A stretch of DNA of 64,000 bases from Branchinecta lynchi (lineage: Eukaryota; Arthropoda; Branchiopoda; Anostraca; Branchinectidae). Of this stretch, positions 1 through 9,500 are shown piece after piece. Below the pieces are notes generated by a model. The model saw nothing but the letters and a program-made list of their open reading frames with translations, was not told where the DNA came from and made no database searches. Where the stretch lies: assembly GCA_023053575.1 (NCBI GenBank), contig JAKZAP010000007.1, forward strand, positions 14,599,508-14,663,507. Direction: 5' to 3'. Every line of letters starts with the position of its first letter. The first letter of the stretch is position 1. The translations under genes were made by a program, and so were the position numbers.

Positions 1-57
1 TAAACATTGTTTGAATAAATGTTTCAAAGTCAACTTGGACTCAAAGAATATTTATCT
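1..57 (+). repeat. Family C hairpin repeat, flank fragment at window edge
   Basis: This stretch closely matches 43038-43094 (ATTGTTTGAATAAATG, then CAAAGTCAACTTGGACTC) and resembles 38095-38125. It is the outer flank of the family C hairpin repeat seen at 37952-38094. The rest of this copy lies left of the window. Confidence 0.6.
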
Positions 58-59
58 AC

Positions 60-815
60 GGAGGGGGTTTAAATTAAGGGGCAAATGAAATACTTTTAAA
101 CAGATAATGTGATAGTCGATTATGGGGTATGAAGACATGCTGAACACGATGGTGAAAACCATTTTGTCATCGGACAATTAGTTCGCCCGGAATCCAGCCA
201 AAACCCGAAAGTTTGTTAAAAGTAGAAATATTCATTTTAAGTTGATTAGATGTTCAGTTTAGGGGTAAGAAGACATGCTGAACACGATGGTGAAACCATT
301 TTCTTGCCAGACAAGTAGTTCTTCCGAAATCCGACAAAAACCGGGAAGTTGGTTAAAATAAAAGTTTTATTTGAAGTTGATTAAATGTTTGACGTAAGGG
401 TAAGAAGACATGCTGAACACGAGGGTGAAAACCATTTTCTAGCCAGACAACTAGTTCGCCCGGAATCCGGCCAAACCGAAAAATTTGTGAAAAGCAAAAG
501 TTTTATCTGAAGTTGATTAGCTGACAGATGTAGGGGTAAAAAGAGACGCTGAGTCTGTGTATGACAATCATTTTTTACCCGGACATACAGTTAGTCCGGA
601 ATCGGGTTGTAATCGGAATTCTGTTTAAATCTAAGTTTTATTTAAAGTTGATTAGATGTTCTTTATGGGGATAAGGAGATAAGCTGCATTTGCTGGACTA
701 GTAATTAGCTCGGAATTCGGGCGAAACCAGAAATGGCAGAAGTAAAGGAATTTTTGGTCAGTATCGTCAAAATAGATATGGCTTACGGAGGTATATCTGA
801 ACTTGTTTTCGCTGA
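60..815 (-). mobile_element. Family A tandem-array element (partial, interrupted)
   Basis: Tandem units recur with GAAGACATGCTGAACACGA at 131, 269 and 404, a period of 135-138 bp. Each unit also carries a CCGGACAA/GTAGTTCG block and an AATCCGGCCAAAACCG block. The same units occur in both orientations in six other places in the window. The copy is broken at about 816 by a simple-repeat-tailed insertion, and its GGGATCCC-type end reappears in diverged form at 1137-1390. It has no coding capacity. Confidence 0.75.
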
Positions 816-1020
816 TGAGTATAGATAGATAGATAGATAAATCTTTTTATTCGCCAAAAACTGATCGTGGCTCACGCCAAATTTGTTAGATATAGTCATG
901 GACATAAATGAGCACACACATATTAGGCCTACGCATATATAACGGCCATAAATAACATGATAAATTTAAACTACCAGCTCAGCTTATGCTTCGTTATACA
1001 TCTTTAAAAATGAAGGGACA
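816..1020 (-). mobile_element. Probable non-LTR retroelement 3' end with (GATA)n tail
   Basis: A short (GATA)n tract at about 820-840 is followed by AAATCTTTTTATTCGCC. Read on the minus strand this is an AATAAAAAG signal followed by a (TATC)n tail, the usual 3' end of CR1/L2-like retroelements. No RT coding sequence is recognisable. It interrupts a family A copy. Confidence 0.4.
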
Positions 1021-1136
1021 AAACTTTTTGCAAACCTCTGGTGGGCACATTTAATTGGCTGCAACTTTTCAACCGTAGTAGCTACCTTGCGACAGCTTTT
1101 TAATGGCCTTTTTGACAGCTTTTCAGAAGGAAAAAT

Positions 1137-1390
1137 ATTTTTGTGGATCGGGTGAATCGGGTGATCCAGAGACCCAATTGTCTAGATCAAGTATTAGAAT
1201 TTTGAGATCCCATCGACACCTTTGGTCTTGTTCGAGATGATTTGCCAATAGTCTTATTCTATTTGTAAGTTTTAATAGTAAAAATGTTCAAGGAGTCTGG
1301 CGGAGACCTGATATTTACAAGACCAGTTGTCTGGATCAAGTATTAGAATCTTGTGATCCCATCGAAACCTTTGGTCTTGTTATTTTCGTT
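1137..1390 (-). repeat. Two copies of the family A distal end
   Basis: Two related segments (1166-1236 and 1300-1385) each read TGTCT(A/G)GATCAAGTATTAGAAT, then GATCCCATCG, then CCTTTGGTCTTGTT. This is the same end that bounds family A at 7660, 17320-17360, 35178 and 48150-48205. The spacer carries AAAATGTTCAAGGAGTCTGG, also present at 48100-48120. Confidence 0.65.
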
Positions 1391-1417
1391 CCAGATTGGG
1401 TATTACTACCACAATAA

Positions 1418-1700
1418 AGCATTGTTCAGATAGGTGTAATAAGCTATGATACGGCGTATACATATTCCTCTTTTCCTCGGGGCGCGCTGTAACAAGGGGA
1501 ATAAGGAGAATAGACCCCGGTTCCATTTTGGCTTATGCAGAGCCAATCAGATCGCTTGGTTGAGCTCCAACAGCGGGCCGAGGAAAGAGAAGCGTCGCCC
1601 CGGTTGCCACGGGAAGCACTAAAGTTCTACTTTTTGGAAGTTGAAGTAACAACTTTTCTTCAAAAGAACATTATTTTTGGTTTGATGACCAGTGCTGTAC
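1418..1700 (+). mobile_element. Half copy of the GCATTGTTCAAATAGGTG MITE
   Basis: It begins AAGCATTGTTCAGATAGGTG and contains ATACGGCGTATAC, GCGCGCTGTAACA and AACTTTTCTTCAAAAGAAC. These are the same blocks, inverted, as in the right half of the element at 26259-26791. Only one terminus is present here. Confidence 0.5.
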
Positions 1701-1720
1701 ATTCGTTAATCTAGTGGTTA

Positions 1721-4700
1721 TATATGGCACTTGAGCGAAGCTGCTCAAGTGCTATATACAGATCACTTTTCGGTCGGTCTGTCGGTTCAGCATTTTCGAG
1801 TTATGGTACTTCTAGGAGTGCTAGGACGATGAAGTTCGTCACGCATATCAGAGATTTGATATTTGGAAAGACGTCGTGTCTCAGATGTCCTATTTTAATC
1901 CAAACCGGATTTAAGGACTTCGGTGGGAGTGGAAATCTTGTGGCACACTTTTAGTGGAGGTATCTGGATGAAATTCGGTGAGAAGAACAAGCACAGGTCG
2001 TAGGTGACAGAACCCCGTACCGGATCCGAGCACTGCGACAGGAGTTGGAGGGGGTTCTGGAATTCCGGTGATCCCAAGTTAAGATACTTCCATATGGACT
2101 ATGGCAGACGTATCAGGGACCCGACCAGATTAATCCGAAATCTTGTGGCATGCATAACTTTCGAACGGGCGGTCGAATCTGGATGAAACTTAGAAGTTGG
2201 ATAGAACCAGACCAGATCCGGACACTGTGAGGGGAACTGGACGGGGTGGGGGGGGGGGGAGTATTGCGGTGATCCCGAGTTATGGTACTTCGAGGTGTGC
2301 TACCTAGGACAATGAAACTCTGCAGGCTTATCAAGGACCCGATCAGAATGGCTTGGAAATAGTCGCTTCCCCGATACGATCATCACGAGGGGACCAAGGG
2401 AATTCGGAATCTTTCGTCACGCATAACTTTCGCATGGGTGATCAGCTCCGAATGAAACTTGATAATTGACAAGTGCACGTGTCCTTAATAATCCGGACCG
2501 TATCTGACTACAGTGTGGGGGGGGGGACTCTCAAGACACTTTAGAATAGAGCGATCGGGATGGAACTTGGTGGGAAGATCAAGCGAAACCTCCAAATAAA
2601 TCATTTTCGGAACCGGACTGGATTGAGGCAAATGCGCACAATTTTTCTTGCTTACAAATGAATCCCTTAAGGTGTTTATCTCTTAACCGTAAAGTACAAA
2701 AATACTTTTGAGCAAATGATGCATTTTCTTGATCCCGATTTTTTCCTCAAGGGTTTTTGCTTTTTTGCTTACAAATGAATTTTTTTTTATAATAAAATGA
2801 TAATATGATAAATATAATGATGATAACAAATGAATTTCTAACATCTTAACCGCAAAGTGAAAAAAAATACTTATTCACCCGACGACTCATGACCCCAAAG
2901 GCCGATGATCATTCATCATTCATGTAAAATTCTTAGCCCTCTTTAAATTGAGCACCATAATCGCAAAGTGAAACAAGAAGTACGAGCTCATATGGCACTA
3001 GTTACAAGTAGGATGCACTCGTTTGACCCCTGATGCACTCGTTTGACCCCTATGCGAGCCTCAAAGTGTACGGCAATCTCCCTCCAACTCCCCCCACTGT
3101 GACCGAACAGGACTTGAAAACATAAACATCGTATCTCTTAATTCCCTCTTTCTGTCCATCAAGTTTTACTGAAATTGGAGCATAGCATATCCGCAAGTTT
3201 CCAGTGTACCCCCCCCTACCTTGGCTGAATCCGGCCCGGACGCCAAATAACAAATCTAGGCCGCATAAACTCGGCACTGTTGAACTTGCATCTCATTCGG
3301 TCCATCCGTTTGGTTTTTGTGCATGTCAAAAGCCCCACCCACCCCAATTTCCCCAACCGTGGTCGCATATAGTTCGAACACATGTTTTACTTGTCGACGC
3401 CATCGATTCTTATCACCCATTAAGTTTCACTCGAATCAGACTCGAATCGCAATTTACGGAAGTGAATTTCCATATTTCTCTTCTCTTGCTGCCCCAAAAA
3501 TACTCGGATCTAGGAACCGAAGTTTCCGGGGATATGTTGTGTCAGGTTCTTAAGCTAATTAACTCAGGTCGCTAACATGTCTACAAAGTTTCGTTGTCTT
3601 AGTAAATTCTGGAACTATTCTAACTCGCGACTACCGGAATTCCAGGAAACCCCCTCCAGCTCCCAACACAGAGCCCCAAAACCATCTGGCTCCGTCAATT
3701 TCCTATCTCTCCATTAAGTTCCTTCCCAATCCCTCTGCTTTAAGCGTTTCTGGTGTTTTCCGCCCCCCCCCCCAATACCCCAGTATCGGACCCGAACCGG
3801 ACTTGACATGACATCCGAGGTGATGGCTCTTTCCACCAGACAATTTTCATTCAAATCCGATCACCCGTTCAAAAGTTATGCACGCCACTAGATTTCGGAC
3901 TCCCCATCCATCCATTCCCCCCACGATGGTCGGATCGAGGTAACAGCTGTTCTCAAGTTAATCTGTTCGGATCCTTGACATACCTGCCAAGTTTCATCGC
4001 CCTAGCGATCCGGACTAGATTGCTAGAAATCCGGTCCGGATTTAAAGTGGGACGTCTGAGACACAAGGTCATCCTAAATATCAACTTTCATAAAGATCCG
4101 ATCACTCGTTCGCAAGTTAAAAATACCTGAAATGTTGGCTTCCCCCTCTCTTCACAACCCCCCCCCCCCCCCCAGATGGTCGGATCGGGGAAGTGACTAT
4201 TTCCTATTTAATCTGGTCGGGTCCCTGACATTCCTGCCAATTTTCATCGTCCCAGCACATCAGGAAGCACCGAACTCGCGGGATCACTAGAAATTCGGAC
4301 TTCTCCCCCTCCCCCAAAGTGAGCGGATCCGTTCCGGTTATTTCAGTCACTTATCTAGGACTTGTGCTTGTTCTTTCCACCAAGTTTCATCCGGATCTCT
4401 CCATTCTAAGAGTTTTCCAAGATTTCCGGTTTCCCCATCCAACTCCCCCCGATGTCACCGGATCCGATCTGGATTTAAAATGGAGCGTCTAAGACACGAG
4501 GTCCTTCCATATATCAAGTTTCATTAAGATCCGGTAACCCGTTCGTAAGCTAAAAACACCTCATTTTTCCGGATTCCCCCTCCCTGCACTCCCCTCCAGA
4601 TGGTCGGATTAGGGAAGCGACTATTTCTAATTTAGTCTGGTCCAGTCCCTGATATGCCTGCCAAGTTTCATCGTCCTAGCTTATCTGGAAGTGCCCGAAC

Positions 4701-4775
4701 TAGCAAAACCGGGACCGACTGACGGACAGAAATTACAATCACTATATGGCACTTGGCCGAAAGGCAAGTGCCATA
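1721..4775. mobile_element. Family B element with terminal hairpins and inverted internal arrays
   Basis: A 3.05-kb repeat bounded by near-perfect hairpins. The left hairpin (1721-1758) pairs TATATGGCACTTGAGC with GCTCAAGTGCTATATA around a GAAGCT loop region. The right hairpin (4745-4775) pairs TATGGCACTTG with CAAGTGCCATA around GCC-GAAA-GGC. Just inside each end are matching TCGGTCGGTC and GACGGACAGAAA blocks in inverse orientation. The left half (1790-2620) holds units in reverse orientation and the right half (3190-4740) holds the same units forward. Diagnostic strings are CCAAGTTTCATC, CTAGGACTTGTG and GATGGTCGGATCGG. The centre (2620-3060) is AT-rich with CTTAACCGCAAAGTG motifs. No conserved ORF is visible; the short ORFs inside are repeat-derived. 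Confidence 0.7.
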
Positions 4776-5490
4776 AAAAGGAAACTTTTAACCAAACGAT
4801 ACATTATTCACGATCCCCAAAGGCCCATGGCCATTTGTGACTCAAGGATTTGCTTACAACTGATAACAGTTAACCCACGAATTAAAAAATTCCCAATTTC
4901 GTTGTTTGACCCAAACTTGCAAGTGCCATTTGCATTTTGGCTCTTCTTATGGCATGTGGAGTTTCGCTCAATTGCCATATGCATATACACCGATCACTTT
5001 TCGGTCGGTCCGCTGTTCTCAAGTTAGGGCACTCCCAGATGTGCTAGGACGATGAAACTTGGCCGGTGCATCAGGGACCCAACCAAACTAACATTGGAAT
5101 AGTTATTTCCCGGATACGATCATCGTGGGGGGGGAGGAGGAATCCGGAATTTTGGGGTATGTTTAACTTTCGAACTACTGGGTCTTAATGAAACTTGATA
5201 TTTGAAAAGACCTCATGTCTCAGATAGCTCATTTTAAGTTCGAGCCGTATGCCTATTCGATAGCTGTGGCGGGAGTTGGAGGGGGTACCGGAAATCTTGT
5301 GACAAGCTTAGAGTGAGGATGAAATTTGGTGGAATGAACAAGCACAAGCCCCAAATACATTGTTGATGTGCTAAGACGATGAAACTTGGCAGGCATATCA
5401 GGGACCCGAGCAGATTGATTTGGAAAGTCACTACCCCTATCCAACCATCGGGGGGGAGGGAGTGGTGAATCGAAAGTGATATCATCGGCA
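4776..5490 (-). mobile_element. Family B partial copy (core plus one reversed unit)
   Basis: The AT-rich core (4776-4960, GCTTACAACTGATAACAG, AAGTGCCATTTGC) abuts a second family B end at 4980-5010 (CGATCACTTTTCGGTCGGTC). One reversed unit follows to about 5490 (CTAGGACGATGAAACTTGG, GATACGATCATCG, GGAGTTGGAGGGGG). The copy is truncated. Confidence 0.6.
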
Positions 5491-5727
5491 AATTTTATGA
5501 AAGTCTCTGTGCCAGGTGCGCCATGGATTCGCATTTCGTCCATTTGTGTCTTCTGAAATTAGCAACTAAAGGTACTAGACAGCGTTTGCACAGTTGCAAA
5601 AAAAAAATACATTGTGTTGCTCTTTGAAAAGGGAATGTTTGATGCCTGAAATCTTTTCTGGTCATTACCACAGAGCAAATCATAGGGTTAGTTGAGATGA
5701 AGTAGAAGGTGAAGATGGGAGAATAAT

Positions 5728-6012
5728 GCCCGGGCCACCCTGGCTATCTGTACGCAATTTTGTTATCTGGTCACACCGTCTTTGGTCACACCCGGAAAGA
5801 AGAAATTCAAGACGTACTGGTCATATTACCACCATCATCACTCAAAGGTAAACAGAACTGGCTCAGTGAATCTCGTCTGTTATTGGTCCAAACACTCCAA
5901 AGACACGTTTCAAAATGGCGGAGATAGATTTTTCCGTCTCGACTATCTTACGTTTTCAGCGTCTTTTCTTCCCAATTTCAACCAGGTGTGACTATAGTGG
6001 GGCCCGGGAATG
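5728..6012. mobile_element. Possible short inverted-repeat element
   Basis: CCCGGGCCACC at 5728 and GGGGCCCGGG near 6000 form a short, imperfect inverted repeat about 280 bp apart, with TGGTCACACC and CAGGTGTGAC just inside. This would fit a degraded MITE. I see no target-site duplication. The flanking stretch 5491-5727 has no recognisable feature. Confidence 0.25.
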
Positions 6013-6277
6013 TCGAGGTTACTATACAGACTTTAAGTGGCTCCGGATTAGGTGAACGGGGCCTTCTGATTGGCCCAAGTGTCAACGGGAAAAAACTGTC
6101 CTAGAAACAATCGAGCACATTGACAACGACGTGGCATGTGGACTACCGGTTAAATAATCGAGGACATAATTCCGTACAACTGTATACGCTATTCTCTCGG
6201 CTCACCACCGTCGTATGTTGCACATATTCCGCCAAAAATGAAAGATATTGATAAAAGAGAGATATTCTTTTCGTGTA

Positions 6278-6283
6278 TTTTAA
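6278..6283 (-). terminator. Candidate polyadenylation signal of the HMGA-like gene
   Basis: Read on the minus strand this is ATTAAA, the commonest variant of the AATAAA hexamer, about 150 bp downstream of the HMGA-like stop codon. No transcript evidence is available. Confidence 0.3.
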
Positions 6284-6435
6284 TAAAGAAACAGAAATGA
6301 ATGTACAAAGATTAATGACACAAAGAGTAAGACATACTCTGAATCTGAGACTAAGTTGTACTTAAACATAACTTTGAGTGCCTCCATCCCCGAATCCTCC
6401 ATAGCAACGGAATCGAGTCAGACGGAGGGAGAAGA

Positions 6436-6534
6436 TTAGGAGGACTCGCCTTCGTCCTGCTCTTCAGAATGCTCCTCCGCAGATTCCTCCGCCTTCTTCT
6501 TGGGTCGGCCACGCCCCCTACCAGTACTGGCAGC
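6436..6534 (-). CDS. HMGA: HMGA-like coding exon 3 and stop
   Basis: Encodes residues 68-99: AT-hook 3 (TGRGRGRPKKK), then an acidic tail of Glu, Asp, Gln and Ser ending in TAA. The acceptor is TTTCTTTCAG. Confidence 0.88.
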   Translation of the reverse strand, partial: AASTGRGRGRPKKKAEESAEEHSEEQDEGESS

Positions 6535-9500
6535 CTGAAAGAAAAGTTGTCATTATTGTTGGTTTAAAGTATCCGCGATTGGCGAATTTCGCTCCTTTAT
6601 CCCGATAAATACAAATAAAAAGATCTGCAAATGGAACGACTTGAGTGAACCCCTCAAAAATTTACCGACAGAAGCTTGTCTGGAGATGGGAGCACCAGAT
6701 AGAACATAGAGCTCTGAGGGAAGTTGTCTCACAGACGGCCAAACCTAGTTGTGTGAAGCAATAAATCTATCCATCTATCTATTGGCTATGTAACCCTGGG
6801 CTAGATTCGTGTTTGTGGAATATGGCGCACCCTAGAGTACATAATAATCTTGATGACGAACTTTTCGCGCCGACGAGGAATCGCCGTGTGCCTAGCGAAG
6901 AACCAGAAATGTCACCATAACAAAGGTTGTTGATTGGTTTACATAGGATTTGAGTCGGTCTTGAAAGTTAGTTTTGCTGACTATTCTTATTTTTCCCTTT
7001 GGCGTGTTTATAGTTTCACGCCGTTTCGTACCCTATGCCAATCTTTAGCGGCGTTCGATTCACCTTTCCGGTCAACTGACATCGTAATCTTATACAACCG
7101 AAGCGTTCGGCTTGGTTAACCGCAGTCGACGTAAAGCTGACTTTTCATGACCGAGAAGAATTACCATTCGTAGTTTTGTTATAGTGCAAAAACACGATGA
7201 CAGTTTCTGGGCGGATTTTCTGCACTTTCATCAGAAAGCTGAAAAAATCTCAACCTTTTCATACTGGAGTGATGATAGTGCCGAAATCTGGGCAGGAATT
7301 CCAGCACGGGATCACCCGACCCTAGTCGTGTGTCATTGGTCGCGTTTTTGTTCGCCTTTTCGTTTTCGTAAAATGGTCCTAACCCCCGTTTGACATTTTC
7401 GAGTTTCTGCCGAAATGGCAAACGGCGACTTCGCCTTTTCCCTCGCCTTTTTGCAAAATGGGAAACTTGGTAGCTGACCAAGTTGCGCTCGTTTTGGCTT
7501 CCAATGTCTCGGATATCAAACATAAAAATGTACAGCAGGCTACAAGTAAAACAGCATTTGACAAAACTGCGTTTTTATCGAAGAAACGCAAAGTCCTTAG
7601 AGAAAGAAAGAAAGAAAAGAAGAAAGAAAAGTCCTTAGTAATAACGGCGACTTAGAGAACAAGACCAAAGGTGTCGATGGGATCCCAAAAATCTAATATT
7701 TGATTCAGACAGTCTAGTCTTGTCTTCGCCAGATCCAGTCTTGGACAGGCTAATCATCAGAGAAAACCAAGTTCAGATATACCTCATAAGCCATATCTAT
7801 TTTGACGATACTGACCGAGACTTCCTGCCGATTTCCGAGCGAACTAATAGTCCAGCAAAAAAAATATACAGAAACAAAACCAGCGTATCTCCTTATCCCT
7901 ATAAAGAACATCTAATCAACTTTGAATAAAAGTTTGATTTAAAAAAAAATCCGGTTAACCGGATTCGGGAATAATTATATGTCCGGGTAAAAAACCATTG
8001 TCATAAACCGACTCAGCCTCTCTTCTTACCCCTTAATCTGTCATCTAATCGAACTTTTGCTTTTAACAAATTTTCCGGTTTTGGCCGGATTCCGGGCGAA
8101 CTAGTTGTCCAGCGAGAAAATGATTTTTACCATCGTGTTCGGCATGTCTTTTTACGCATAAATCACACATTTAGTCAACTTCAGATTAAACTTTTACTAT
8201 TAACCAAGTTTCATCAAAATATCTCATTCCCTTCGAGAGTTATCGTGCTTACAGACGGACGGACGGACAGACGGACAAATTTTGCGATGTCATAGGTATC
8301 CCTCCACTTACTTTTTGGGATCCCAAAAACGGCACTAGAACTTTAGGGGTTTCAGAGAGTTTAAGCTTCGAACATTCGACGACAGATGGAGAAAATAACT
8401 GGAAATGCAAAATATCGTTTCGTGATTTCGAAATATGCGTCGCAATATCGAATAAAGCCCAACGCTTGGCTACTACTACTAACTAAAACCAACTTTCTCA
8501 AAGCTTAGTTTGGAAGACCTTAGTTGTGTTTTCAGAAAAGAATGAATCTAATACGGAGTTTAACACCAATTTGTAAATACCCATTTTCATCCCACCGTAT
8601 TTACTCTTGAGTCTAACGTCTAAACACGTAACGTAACCTGCTATTCGGGAGAGTTGCGTCTTCTGGATAATCGGTGTTAACCCGCGCATAACACGGACGC
8701 TTAAAGCGCTTTTAAACATAAACACAGTAGCACAGCTCTGGTAACTGAAAACGCTTTTTGCTAAACTAAAACACAAGTGTCTGAAAACGCAACTCTAGTC
8801 GGTGTGAACTGGAGAGAGGGCAGCTTGCAGTTACTGCAGAAAGATCGAAAAGCTTACCTTGGGTTTAGGGGACTTAGCAGCTTTCTTTGCGGTTCCCTTG
8901 GGTCGGCCCCTTCCGCGCTTGGCTGGTGCCTCATCGCCAGCGTCGGTAGATTTCCTCTTCTCGGCTTTCTACAAAGAAAAGTAGATTAATTACTTCACTG
9001 TTTGCTAATAAAGCAAACGAATTCCTTTACACACTCATAATGCAAACAAATGGCAACTTTGTCACTTTAGTCTATATGCACAAACCGAAAGAAAAATTAC
9101 GTCATTAAAAAAATACACCAGTTAAGCTAGATTTGTAGCTTAGCTACTAATCCTATTTGTTTTATGCAATACAAAAAATTATTAAGAAGCCAAATCAAGA
9201 CGTCTTCACATGACTTTCCATTAAAGTTTAACCGAAAAGAGCCAAGATCCGACAGTCTAAAGTTGTCATTTGCAATTTAGGCTATATGCACAAACCGAAA
9301 GAAAAATTACGTCACTGAAAAAATAAAAAGATACACATACTAAGTTATTTTTGTAGACAAATATAAAATACTGCTATTTATTTTGTAATACGCAAGGTAT
9401 CTCACGATTTTCTGCATGACGCGAGACCCGACAGTCCAGTTTTTACATCACGTAATCACTTACACAACAACCCGGTAAAAATGCGTTACCGTACTCCGTT

